Shown here: in pieces, positions 12,245-25,100 of the stretch
Position numbering within the stretch: the first letter of the stretch is position 1
Layout of the letters: the number at the start of each line of letters is the position of its first letter
Source: Pelecanus crispus
Lineage: Eukaryota > Chordata > Aves > Pelecaniformes > Pelecanidae
DNA length: 64,000 bases
Direction of reading: 5' to 3'
Assembly: GCF_030463565.1 (NCBI RefSeq)
Contig: NC_134643.1
Coordinates: forward strand, 878,001 to 942,000
Position numbers and translations under genes: made by a program
The notes under the pieces: model-generated
Database searches by the model: none
What the model was told of the DNA's origin: nothing
The model's input: the letters and a program-made list of their open reading frames with translations, nothing else

Positions 12245-15200
12245 TTCAAGATACCGCACATAAATGAGGAAGGGCAGTGCTGAATATAACTTCCGTTTAG
12301 TCTTCATTGCTTTCTGACCACGCATCTAAGCAAGCCGAGGGGTTTTTTAAAGGGTGCAGCTGGGTTAAGTAAATCCATTTTCAGCAGACGATACATCCCG
12401 CTCCAACCTTGGGCAACAGTCTTACTCAGTGAGAAGGTAACGCGGCTCTCCAGCGGCCAGCGCGCCTCGAGATGCCACCGTGAACGACGGCCGCGGAGAC
12501 AGCGCTGGCAGCGCCCGTGGCATGGCCCGACCCGCAGAAAGGGCTCAGTCTGGGACGGCGAGGAAGAAAGCTCAGGCAGCGGTGGGGACCGAGAGAGGCC
12601 ACAGGCTACGGGACCCTCCAACCCCTACACATCCACCGCAACTCCCGATCGATGGGAAGCTCCAGCTTACGACGAGAAAGAAATTTACACACGGTTTACC
12701 TACAGAATTCTTTGAGACAGGCAAGGAAACCAGCATCTGACTCCGGATCCGTTCTGAACTGCGAACCCCAACATACCAAGGATGAGGAACTTTTCTGAGA
12801 GCGGCTCTGTTGGCTGGTGTGGGAGTGATGAGGTATAATTCAGAGCTTAAATCCCAAACGTGGAGGAATCGTTCACCGTCACAAAAGCAAGAGAGCTTGT
12901 GCATTTCTACAAATCTATTGAACTACCGGTAAAATGTCTTCACCACAAAAGTAACTGGACATAAGTAATGAAATTAATAAACTTGGATAACGAGCCCCTC
13001 GGTAACTAAACTGTGTTTTCAGATCTGCTTACTGGCTATGTTTAAATATATCATTAAAGCTTTCATTTAAATTTATAGACTCAAAGCCAAACGCTAACGA
13101 ATGACAAGTTCAGGATCTGCAACGAAAGGCACAGGCAGACACGTCCTTGCGTATCTCTCCGAAACGTTCTGGGATGTTATTGCTGCCACTGGGATGTTCC
13201 GTGCCACTTTTCAGGTGGAGGTTGCCGCTCCCCAAACCAAGGCTTCATGAACAGATCGGGCGGGCACAGCCCATCGGTGTTCTTGCAACATCTGCCACCG
13301 CGGCTCCAGGTGACGTAAGGTGACCCCTCTCTATGACGTAACCTAATGCAAAGATCATTTATCTGTTTAACAAGGTGGCTGAAAACGTATCGAGCCAGAA
13401 GGATGATCGAATCGTGCCTGCTACGGACATTTCCCTTCAATCTCTCGATCCTACGCGGGCTCGGTCACAACGGGAGCACGGTGGAACCTGCAAGCACCAC
13501 GGTCCAGAACCGTGCGTGAGAACAGACTGGAAGAGAACTATTGCCACCACCTGGCATTTAACGGGAGCGAAGCCCAGTCACGGTCTTCAACCAGCTGCTG
13601 GAATAAGCTGCACTGATGTTGTATCAGATGAATGACTTCAGTTTTCATAGTATCGTTTTTGGGTGTTTAAAGAATGCCTGAAGAGAACCTGATTTTCAGA
13701 AAACCTCTAGCACCAATCCTCTGAAAGTTAAGACTTTAACGTGTCTTCAATTAGGAACTCAAAACCACTAATCATTTCTGATAATCCTGGCCAAGAGTGG
13801 GATTGATTTCCGAAGAGCAAGCAGGGTAACCAAAGCAGAAAGTGAGATTTTTTTTTTTTTTTCCTCCCAGCGCAACGCAATTTTAAATTATTTATTTTAA
13901 ATTACAAGGAGTGAGTGAGAAGACCTCCAGAACAACAGTACTGTGCCATGAAAGCACCTTCTTACCAAGTAATTGCAGCTGAGAGAAATCACAGCTATGT
14001 CAGCAGCATACACGTGGCCCACAACCCTAGCACACAACTTCAAGATGCACACAGTAATCCCATCCTGCTTTCTGCACTGCAACCTCCGTATCTGGTATTC
14101 CAGCAAAGCAAATCCTCAATTTTCCCTAAGAGCAAAAATGAAAATACGTTATCTTTGGGCACACAAGGATAACCTCGTGCTGCGGGTACGTCACCGTCGG
14201 ATACTGATCCAGCAGAACAGACTGACTCTAACAGTGAAAACGTTTTGTTCACCTCACTCCCCCCCACCCCAAGCTCTCAATACAGTTAAGAAAATTTCAT
14301 ACGCACTACATACATATCACAGTTAAAAATAAAGTATTTTTTAAAAAGACTGAAGTCTGGCTAGGATGCCTTTGCTCATAACAACAGATCTGTGTGAGGT
14401 ACTTTTTCATACTCACAGGGTAAAGTCCCTCGTTACGCACAAGTGAGAATATATCTGAAAATAAGCTATTTGGCTACCTATGTGTCAAGCTTCATGCTTT
14501 TATTCCAAAGTGAATGATTTTCCAGCTTAGGTCTTGGACTAATAAAATAAGCGGCATTTAACATTTGACAGGTGGATTTCAGCATACAGCTTACACACAA
14601 AAGCAGGCCCAGCTCTGTATCTACGACTACAGGGGTAGAGAATAAGCACTGGAGCACTGGTCGTGGTGATCCGCTGTCACCAGCCCGAGCCTGCTTCTGC
14701 AAGTGGCCCAACATCTACACCCGTATGATCTCCGTGCACAAGTCCGGTCTGGGAACAAGCTCAAAGCAGAGGCCGGCACCGCTCGGCGCAGCCCTGCGTC
14801 TGCAACTGGTACAGTCTTTACAGGAGCAAGGTCCTGCAGCCTACGCAGCAGATCCCGCGTTCCAGAGTCAAGTACGCACCTTCAACTGACCTTGCTCCCG
14901 GGCAGTTTGAAGCGCAGTCCACTTCTCCGTACTGTTTTACTCTACTATCCCGAGGCAGCGGAACGCACCCCCCCCCCCCCCAACCTTCTCCGTGACCGAC
15001 TACCTGGGGACTAACAGCAGGAGTCCCGTGCTGGGGCCATTTCACTCTCCAATGTTGTCACTAGGTACAAAGTGCAAAAGTGTTGCTGTTCCTGCATCCA
15101 TTAAAAACTTTAAAAACAGAACAAAACAAACAGAAAAGGATTTCCATAATAATTTGAAAATACATTAGTCTCCAAAAAGCCAGCAAACACCTGATAACCT

Positions 15201-15599
15201 GTTTGTGCCATATCTGCTCTCGTTCCTGCACGGCAGCAGTCCAGTGGATCATTATCCTCTCAGCTGGCAAACAACATGCTACCTTCTTTGCATACTCTCC
15301 AGCCAACGGAGGACGACATCCGGGAAGTTGAGTTTTGATGGCTCGGACAGAAGAGACCAATTGCTAACCGACCCAAGCTCCCGCAGCGAACTGCCACGTC
15401 TCCAGAGGAGAGAGCGCTGAGCAGTTCACTGGAATGCAGAGACTTCCCGTTTCTCAAGACAGTTCAGCATTTCAGCAAGTTAGCTACTTGGCCTCTGGCT
15501 TGGGAGAATGTCAATGACTTCCCTCCCACCCCACAAAAACGTAAAATAAAATCCCTCCCTGCTTCATCCCATTTAAAGTGTTTGCATCTTTTCCTCCTA
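12245..15599. other. Region downstream of PPP6R2, no gene recognised
   Basis: Contains a 14-C run at 14,968-14,981 and a T-run at 13,849-13,862. CpG-rich patches occur at 12,430-12,660, 13,230-13,610 and 14,760-15,030. Several minus-strand AATAAA words (14,499, 13,891) could serve as alternative poly(A) signals for an extended PPP6R2 transcript. No coding exon supported. Confidence 0.45.
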
Positions 15600-15619
15600 T
15601 GAAATGTTTCTGATAAGGC

Positions 15620-15625
15620 TTTATT
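15620..15625 (-). terminator. Poly(A) signal AATAAA, likely PPP6R2 main site
   Basis: Minus-strand AATAAA in the context GTATAGCAATAAAGCC, followed after about 20 nt by TTTCA. It lies about 480 nt after the stop codon, a usual 3' UTR length. Confidence 0.5.
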
Positions 15626-16002
15626 GCTATACAAAAGCGGTGCAAATGCTGCCCAAAGACAGCTCCATCAGGAACTTTGGTCACACGACTGCGGGACTCT
15701 TGTGCACTGTCCAAGTCCCAGCGTTAGACCTGCTACCTTTCTGAAGAGAAGCTGAATACTGTGTGCAATAACACTAAGAAAATAGGACTGAACCCCAAAT
15801 ACAAAACAAAAACAAGGGAGAGAGGGAAGGGGACAAGGAACTAAAATTAGGCAGAAGGCTTGCTTGGGAAGAACCCCATCATTCCTGTGATGACTAACTG
15901 ATCAATGCTACATTTAGACAATGCAAGTGTCTTTCAGAACAGATTGTTGGTGTTGAAACTGCGTGTCTGGTCCTGAATGCCAGCTCTCTCATCAATGCAG
16001 CA

Positions 16003-16008
16003 TTTATT
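16003..16008 (-). terminator. Poly(A) signal AATAAA, first after the PPP6R2 stop
   Basis: A minus-strand AATAAA hexamer about 100 nt after the TGA of PPP6R2. The bases after it are not obviously GU-rich, so it could be weak or unused. Confidence 0.4.
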
Positions 16009-16107
16009 AAAAAATAAAATTAAAATGAAAAAAAAAAAAAATTGACAAATTGCATCACCAGGTAGCAGCCTGGCCTGGATCACACACGTCCCATTGCATC
16101 TGTTTCA

Positions 16108-16159
16108 TCAAGCAGGGCCATTTAATGTGGCTTCAGCACAGGGCAAGACTTCTTCTTTC
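16108..16159 (-). CDS. PPP6R2: PPP6R2 terminal coding exon W19 with TGA stop
   Basis: Residues 734-750 and stop: [20 protein letters not shown] at 16,108-16,110. The acceptor is a good pyrimidine tract ending TCTCTTTAG, and the first base completes the Arg codon of W18. The last residues NGPA resemble NGPV, which I recall as the C-terminus of human PPP6R3, supporting this as the true end. The intron to its right (16,160-18,120) contains a CR1 fragment. Confidence 0.87.
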
Positions 16160-19100
16160 CTAAAGAGAAACCCAAAGAGTAACGTTAGAGAAACAACTTC
16201 TGGAACACACTCGCTCCTAAAGCTTACTTTCATCCTGGCTGGAAACTTTCCTCTTCTGTAGTATCTGAGCCAACCTTCCTCTATTTTTGTTTCTTCTGCC
16301 TGCTAAAACACTATGAGCTTCCTAATGAGAACCTCCTCCAAGTCCTTTACAAAATACTACATTCAAAAATCAAACTAGAAACTGAGAAGTCAGCTTTGAC
16401 TGCCGATTGCACAACATTAATTCATTTATTGAACCAGAAGTTCGGAACATGGCCGTCAGGGTCCTGAGTCCTCCAGAAGGCTCTGACCTGACCAGCCTCG
16501 CCCGGGGCCTCCCCCCGGGCACCCTCCGCCGTCAGCCTGGGAGCTGGATTTAGGTCTTTGCCGGAGCTACGCCGTACGCGTGGCTTTGCACCTTCCCGCC
16601 GCAGACCTGCTGCCTTGACTCCATGGTTTGCCCCGGGACCCGGCTCGTCCCAGGATGAGGATGTGAATGGCGATCGCTGGATGGGGTCCCATGGACGGGG
16701 CACCTTGTCTGCAGGGGTTTCGCCCCACACTTTGCTGTCGCCCTCAGGTCCCGGCTCAGCTCCCCGGGCCCGCTGGTGCGCTCAGGGGTGCGGTGGGGAG
16801 ACCCACCCGACGGGATACTTGGCTTCCTCCCCAGTACGAGTTACACTAGCGCTAGAATTTGTGTGAGACTGGCTGTAAATTGTGGGCTCAAATGCCAGGC
16901 AGTGGCCGTGCCAGGGAGATATAAGAATCATAGAATCGTTTAGGTTGGAAAAGACCTTTAAGATCACCCGGTCCAACCATTAACCTACACTACCAAGTCC
17001 ACACTAAGCCAATCAAGGGTAGACCAGACTGAACCATGGCCCCCAGTGCCACCTCTGCCCGTTTTTTGAACGCTTCCAGGGATGGGGACTCCACCACCTC
17101 TCTGGGCAGCCTGGTCCAATTCCTGACCACCCTTTCCATAAAGAAATTTTTCCTAATTTCCAACCTAAACCTCCCCTGGCGCAGCTTAAGCCCATTTCCT
17201 CTCGTCCTATCACTAACTACATGGGAGAAGAGACCAACACCCACCTCCCTGCCCCCTCCTTTCAGGGAGTTGTAGAGAGCGATCAGGTCTCCCCTCAGCC
17301 TCCTCTTCTCCAGGCTGAACACCCCCAGCTCCCTCAGCCGCTCCTCATAAGAAGCAACAGTGCTGATGGCCAGGGCAGGTTTTAATGAGTGGAGTTGAGT
17401 GGCTTGGTTGCCTGAAGCTCAAAGTGCTGGTTAGATCTTCTTCCTCTCACCAAAAGTACCCAACAGGAGAAACTCCCACAGGATGGCCCAGATGTCTGGC
17501 TTCAGCTAGGCACCGTGCTCCGAGCTCCAACCTAACAGCAAGCTTGCTCCAGGAGGACGGAGACACCCGAGAGGCTGCCTGAGCTCAGGAAGAGCAGAAG
17601 CACCTCATCATCGATACGCATCTCTGGCCAAAACCAGGAGCCAGAGCAAAGCTGTGGAGGTGATCGCAGTAGGTATGCAGAAGGATTGCTTCCCGTATTC
17701 AGAAAGACCTAAGCTGTCACATTCACAAAAAATTATTACTATGATTTCTCCTTGAGATTACTTCCAGTTCCACTTATCAAAACACATTCCCACGTTTCCT
17801 CATAATACTTTAACTGTAAATGTCTGTATGTTCACCTAAACATACAAACCCATAGCATCTGAGTATTTGTTATGATGGGTAAGAAGTAAGAAGTCCATTA
17901 TTTTAATAAAACAGATGACTTGACAGCACTTTTTGGAAACTGGAAGACATGGGCAATATATCGCAGTAATAGCTCTACACTACCTGCAGTATAATGCACT
18001 CCAGATGTACTACTCGTGTAACTTGGACCGTACGCTAATGGTAGAATAACGGCATTCAGTGACACGGTTAAAACCGATTCTCTGTCACAGACTGGTAAAG
18101 GAGAGTTTGGACGATCTCACCTGTCTTTTGTGGCCGTTTCCGTGACAGCCGTGACAACAGCAGCGGTGTTCTGGTGCTCCTCCGGGTGCTGAGCCACGTT
18201 GTTCAGGGGTTTGGATGCTTTTGTCGTTCCCATGTCAGTGATGGCCAGCTTATCAATAACCATGCAGTCTGCATCACTGTGTGGGGAGAATTCAAGTTGC
18301 CATTAAAATGTCAATTAACGGGGCTTAAATTCCAACAGAGAAAAAAAAAATATTCCTCCTCCTCTCCTAGCACAGGCCACAAAAATCCCATAAAGAAATA
18401 AGAACTGAAAATAAACTGGAATTAAAAAGCAGCGCGTACATCCCAGAGGCTACGTTTCCTAAAAATCAACAAGACACCAAATACGCACAAGAACGACAGC
18501 TCCTCAAGAAAGGCATTCCCGTGTCCTGCAGCAGAATCCGGCCCGAGAGTCCCCCATGTACCCACTGCCTACAAAGCAGACATTTTACCGCCCTCCGCAA
18601 CTACCTCTGCTGGCGCGCTCTCCTACGGACCAACAGAAAGCAAACAGTAGCAGGATGGAGTGCAGTCGGCCAAGCCTTTGCAAGTTTAGAGGGTCCAGAA
18701 AGTCAAGTTTATCACTGGGAGCCACAAAGCAAAAGCAGACCGCTTGCCTTGGCAGCGCCTGGAGACCGTCAGCACCAGCACACAGCAGCGCAGCCCGGGC
18801 TGGAAGGAGCCTCCGAAGCCCCTCTGGTCCAGCCTCTCGTGGGAAAGGCAGCCTAGAGGAGCTCGCCTCTCCTGGAATCGCCCGCCGCTACGCAACCCCG
18901 CCAAGCAGATTTCCAAGCCTGCTGCTCCTTAAGCTGCTGGGTTTGGCAAAGCGTGTTTCTGATCTAACACGGGCACCTGCGCTGCTCTGCTCTACAGATT
19001 TTGGCACCTGATACTTCTGTGTGCACCTAGGAAAGACTTAAATTTAAGTACGGAACCTAAGATCCTGAGGAAGAAAAAAAAGTTGACTGGATGTTCATGA

Positions 19101-22100
19101 GTGGTATCTTCAGAAGCCAAACACGGCTAAATTAACGTGCTTTCAGCAACACAGCAGACAGATTCCCACGCCTGAGGGATAACATTTCCAATGACGGCTC
19201 CCTACAACAAAACAGAAGCTCGGATCCCGAAAAAGGAAAAAAACTGCTAGCACAAAACCTCCAAATCTTCTACATTTGTATTTGAAAGACCCATATTTCT
19301 AACTGGAGAAGTTATTTCTGTGAACATCTTTATTTTTTGCCTTCTAAGGCAGAGGACAAGCTTGCACATGACTGATCTTCCTCACAGTTTCAACCCAGTC
19401 CCAGTTTCAAGACTGATTTCTTCTCCTTTCAGAGAGCATGCCTACAAAAATGGAAGGAAAGCGCAGTAGATGACTGAGCTGGAACCCTGTCACCAGCTGC
19501 CGGGGGAGTTTATAATGCATACATATAATCACAGTCTGGTAATTAAGACATGTGACAGTGATTTTGAGATCAAGGTTCTATTTCTGTAGCTACTTTTCTG
19601 TGTGCTCTTGAAAAAAATACATTAAAAAATGAGGAAAAATGAGATCAAAACATTTATCTTCCTAAAGGGCTAACACGCTCTTAAAAAGAAATACCACAAG
19701 TACAAAAATATACCTTAGAGAAACTGCAGGGGATAGATGAGACAGCAGAGAATTGAACTAAGTTGCCAGAAATGCCATTAGACAATGACTTCCCACACAA
19801 GAAACTGGAGCTCGTGAAATTTAAGTCGCTCGAAGATAAACTTCTTAAATTCAATCACTAAAATTTCCATGACACAAGGGTTCCGATGTTATGAAGTCCT
19901 GAGGTTACCTGACCATGAAGGGGGCATGGAATTTTCTCTCTCTCCAACAGGCTCGCGGAAAAGCAAAGCTGGGCACGCAAACCTCTGCAGAAGGACACTT
20001 GGAGACCAAACCAACGGGGTAAAACAGAACAAGGAATTTGTGTGGAACACAGAATGCTATGACCCACCCAGGAGGGTTAATACCAGTATCTAATTCTAGC
20101 CTAGACTGAACTCTAGTACCTATAAATATTTTGCATTAGTATTCCTCTGGTCAGCTTATTTTTAGCAGCTAGCTGCGTCCCTTAAACACCAGCCTTGTGT
20201 AACCCTGCCGCCAGCGCAAGCGGCCACCTCCGTATCGCCGAACAGCCCGGTTACGTGCGGCAAACCCTGACCGGGCTGAGGGCACGGATGGAGAGCACGC
20301 TACCCGCACAGAATAAAACTGTTCTCTCATGAGGCTGGTTAAGGCAGCCTAAGGAAGAAGAGTTATCAGCAACCACATCTGTATCTGCTGCAGAGTCTCC
20401 TGAGTTAAGCTCTGCAAACAGATCTCTCATACTTCCCACTCCAGACGGAATGAGGAATTGTTAAGCTCGAATTCAAAGCCACTTGTACAAATTTTCCAAC
20501 AGCAAGTGTAAGTCTGTCCAGAATTGTGGTTTTTTTCACAATGGACAAGCGCTCAGCACAAACAACTTGTGAATGCCACCTACAGCCGTGCCCACTGCAC
20601 TTTCCAACACAAGAGCCAGGACAATTTTCCTTTATGTTCACCAAGTTCAACATCGTAGCCAAATTCTGCAACTTAACCACCAAGTTTGTAAATACTACTC
20701 TGGAGGTCACTTGTAACAGAGCCTCCTCTCTTTCTACAAGCACTGCAATGCCTTCTGAGATATCTGACCACCCCCAGCGCACAAGATCAATGTCCACGCA
20801 CTTCAGCCTTACCAGAAAATAAGACTAGAAAACACGACCTGCATTATTAGGCCCAGTCATCTTGCCTTCCGGAAGGTTAGAACAGAGTTTGCATGAGATA
20901 AGTTGGAGATGTCTCCTCCTAACCACTGGCTGGTTGCTTCGGGACAGCCCTGGCACAGTCTGCTGGTGTTCTCCCCACCTGGATGCTTGGTGAGTATTGG
21001 GCTTAGCAGAGCTGATCAAGTTTGCTTCACCGTAGGTGTAACACAGCTGAGCTCAAAGCATCCCGAACAGGACAGTCTCTGCTTGACCTTTACGCAACAG
21101 GGCTTCTGCAGGAGAACTTTAAGAAGATAGTCTTGGGGTCTACAGACAGAAGAAGCTTTGTGGCAGCAGAGGACTATTATTGCCTGGTGTTTAACAAAGT
21201 GAAGAAAGCAGGCAATTAATCAGCTGGGAATCTCCGGGGCAGGTAAATACCTGTGTGCTACTACAGACACTGGCAAGGAATACCTCCTGCCGGAGCCAGC
21301 GTCAGAACGTGGGACTTGGTGAGTTTTGGCCACAGTCCCTCGAGGGCGATGAACTGAGGAATACCCTCCAACAACACACTTCACTTTGAAGCAAAGCGGG
21401 GGGTTGTGAGAGAGTGAAAGGAAAACACGGCAGTCGTTCTCGCTTACTCTTCCTGACGTGTTTGTTACCTCACACGTACCTTTCGTATCTTAAACATCAC
21501 CTATGGTTTGTCTTCTAAGGCAGCAAGTTCCTTGGGGCAGGTACCATCACATCTCCTCTGGGTGATGCGTACTACCAAGCACTCGGGCTTCACTTAGAGT
21601 AATTATGTGATAAATTACAATAATAATTTTAAGCTACGAAGCATTCAAAATACTACTTCTTCAAAAGCTCTTATTTTACGTTAACTGATGTGTACATGTA
21701 TTAAACAAGGAAGGCTACCGAAACACTTCTGGTCAAAGTCACTGTCTGTGCAAAATGTACGCACGCATGCACGCACGCACATACTGCCTCGCCACCGGGG
21801 AACGTGAACAGGCTTTCTGCTACCCCAGCAACCAGAAGAGAAGGCAGTCACGGGAAGCAGTGACAGTGCTACATCTGGTTTCAAGAAGGCTTCCGGTGAC
21901 CTCTCCCAAACGCCCGCACACTGCTTTAGACAAGGGCCTTGAGAAAATGAACGCTGGCTGCTAGCTGCCTCTGGGGAAGGCTCCACCTTCTGCTGGAAGC
22001 CCACCAGGACTTGCGCATCCTGCACTCGCGTGAATGCTTTGCAGAGATTTGCTTTTCACACGCGACTGAAAACTTGCAGCGCTCTCATGTCACGAGCTTC

Positions 22101-25100
22101 AACTACATCAACTTCTTAGAGAAAAGTCTGCCATAAGGATAGCATGGAGTTCTCAGCTATTGCTACGTGTAATACAATACATGTAAATAAGAAAATATCA
22201 TATAAAGAATAAATAAGAAATATTAAGTAAGTAAATAAGAAAATTTAGGTAAATAAGTAAATAAGGAACATTATATATCCTCCTTCCAGACCTTAGGTGC
22301 TACAAAACGGTTGTTCATTCTTTTTTGCTCTAATGCCCAAATCCTGCACATGCAAAGCTTCCTCCAACTAACAATACAACTGGTTTCCTTGCAGTGCAGT
22401 TTCTTCTTAGAAAAACAGGATTCAAGGAAGTTCACACTTCATAATTACCAAAGTTGTCATAAACGCATTCTGTATCAAAACTGATACCCAGTTAAAATAA
22501 AGTGATACGCTGTTCTCTTTAGGAAGATGAAAATGTCAGGAGCTCACTTAACTTTTGGTAACAATTCAGTTCTTCCTGTAGATTTCCACCAGCTTTACAG
22601 AGAAAATGCTTTGGCACTGCAATTTTTTTGACCACCTCTCTCTTGCCCACTTTCATTATGCAAACTTCTTTTTAACACCCATTTCGACAGCACTACTGCA
22701 AAACACATCACGCTCTCCCCCTGTCTTTCCACTGCTCTCTACTGAGAGCCTTTTGGATCTAGCAAGACGAATTAAGCTGTGAGAGCTTTGCTGGTGGTTC
22801 AGATGAGCCAAACTGACCCTCAATTGTGGTGCCAGATGGAAATCCACACGCTCCAGCACCTAGTGCAGCTCTTCCCGGCGCTAAGTGCGGTACTGATCTA
22901 CGTCCCATTGCCAAAGGGTCTGCAAAGAATTCAGGCTGCAGTCCCCAATGATCGAAGAGCTTTACGTATTTCAGGAAAGAAGGATTTGACACCGAACGAA
23001 ACAGCCTTAGAGTTCAATTCTACCCACCTCTGAAGCTCACTACTGTGGCTCCTGGGATACACTTTAGATATCCTCTAGTCTCTTTGGTAAACAATTAGTA
23101 TCACAGACAACAAAACACTGTGAAGACACACTAAGAAAAACAGTGGTACTATGAACAAAGAAGCAAGACGTGTGTAAAAGCGTACCTAAACACAGGTCTC
23201 ATGCTGAGCCCACAAGCAAGTCCTTAAAAACCAGGCTCTGCAACGACCAACCACAAGACAAAGTAAGAGATGCAAGAGCAGCCATGCCACACACATATTT
23301 CTCAACACACTGGAAAATTACTCGTTGGCTGTTAATTAGACACAGTCACACAACATGGGAGGTCCGGCTTCCAAATTTACATGCAATCTTCCATTAAAGA
23401 GGCCAACACTCACGTCAGCTTAGAAGATCCCATCTACACCAATTATTGCACTAAGCGTTCATCTTGGATTGGAAAAGCTCTCTGGTGAAATGGGACCTCA
23501 GATCAGGCGCTTTTATGTTTCTTTCTGAATAAACGTACGCTGATATGCAGCCAAATTTTACAAAAATGGTGGTGTCATGCTCCGTGCCCCATTGCCCCCA
23601 GCATGCTCGTTTCCCCTCCTCATCTGTTCGAAGCATTCCAGCAACTCTTGGCACTTAGGCAGCGAACCGAGACGCAAGCCAGGCGACCGTTTCTCGCGCC
23701 GATGTTTCATGCTCGTGGCGTGCAATGGCGAATCCCAACGTCATGCAAGATGAACAGTCGGCAGGCACAGAAAAGAAAAACGTATCCCAAGACGGGAGAG
23801 CTCAAAACATCCACTGTGACAACGTCACTCCACTCAGCTTGGGAAACTGGAGGGTGATTTTCTCTACTGCACGCAAGCGGACGCTGCACTGGAACTCCTT
23901 GCTCAGCAACAGCCAAGGCCAACAGCCGCCCTGCGCAAGCCCCCGGCCCCCTCCCGGCCCCCACGCCCGCAGCAATGGGAGGAACCACTGCCAGCTGCTA
24001 TTTCTGAGCTATTTCAGCAATTTCAGGGTGTCACTGCTGGTAGAACGAAAGTTAAGGACTTTCACCCAGAACCGTGTATGATCAGAAACAAGAGGAGACT
24101 TTTACACTGATTTTGCAGCAACTGTAATGCAGAAATTTCTGCAAAATGGCAAAATTTCTGCAAAATGGCAAAATTTCTGCAAAATGCAGAAATTGCTAGT
24201 GTTGTCTCATTTTCACCTCAGTTGTAAGGAAACCGCTGCAGCACCTACAGTGTCTGCCTCCAAAGCTGAGGAATGTGCTACATGAAAGTTGGTATCATAC
24301 AGACACAGAAGAAATACATTTGGTTTTAACAGGCAGCCACCACTATTGTTCAGATGGATTCCAGCCTCCCCACTAAACTTTCCTTTTCAGTTGCTTATCC
24401 GAGCTAGTTGGGTGAGGAGGCACCAGGGAGAAGGGGAGAGTAAACATATTCAACCATTTAAAAAAAAAAAAATTAAAGGGGGAAAAAGCATTTCGGGTAA
24501 AGTTAATAAACTGAATGAGAAATTAAAAGTTACAAACATCCCGAGCCCACTATCACCACACACAGCAGAAGCTGGATTCTGTTATTATTAAGTGCAGCTC
24601 ATCTTTTAAGAAGCTGCTTAGAAAGCTTATTTGAACAATTCGGCAGCGAAATACTTCAGACAGCTTTTGAAAATCATAAAGAAGAAACGCAAAAGCTGGG
24701 GATAATAACATGCAATTAAAAATTAAGCACACAGATATGGAAATGCAAGTCATTTCCCACAAGAAGTACTGCTCACATCGCATACGCTTTTGCAGCCATT
24801 ATTCTGCTCGCCCCATTAAACGCAAGTCTCATGACTGTTCTGCTACGCACGGATCGATAAAGACGAGCAGGGCGGCGCTGCCCGGGCTAACGCCGCTGCA
24901 GAGCCCTCGCCTTTCACCTGCCTCATTCAGCGATCGTTTCCACAACCTCAGCAAAGCCTTGCAGAAATTTCGGAGATCTTCACAGCTTGCGCTTGCTCTG
25001 AACAGCTTCCAGAACACTCATCCAGTCAAATACTGGCACGGGCTACACCTCTCGGATCACTCATTAACAGCGTGAATATTACTGCATTTTTCCGGAAAAA

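Larger units (their letters stand above)
15600..16107 (-). other. PPP6R2: Probable PPP6R2 3' UTR (proximal form)
   Basis: Downstream of the stop codon the minus strand is UTR-like: no long frame, T-rich stretches, and two AATAAA signals (16,003-16,008 and 15,620-15,625). The second is followed about 20 bases later by a CA suitable for cleavage near 15,600. The end is inferred; a longer form reaching further left cannot be excluded. Confidence 0.6.

Noticed and set aside
1..15599. Expectation that the convergent neighbour SBF1 (next to PPP6R2 in human) would be present
   Set aside because: No SBF1/MTMR5 motifs (DENN, myotubularin or PH) were seen in any plus-strand frame. If the synteny holds, SBF1 lies further left.
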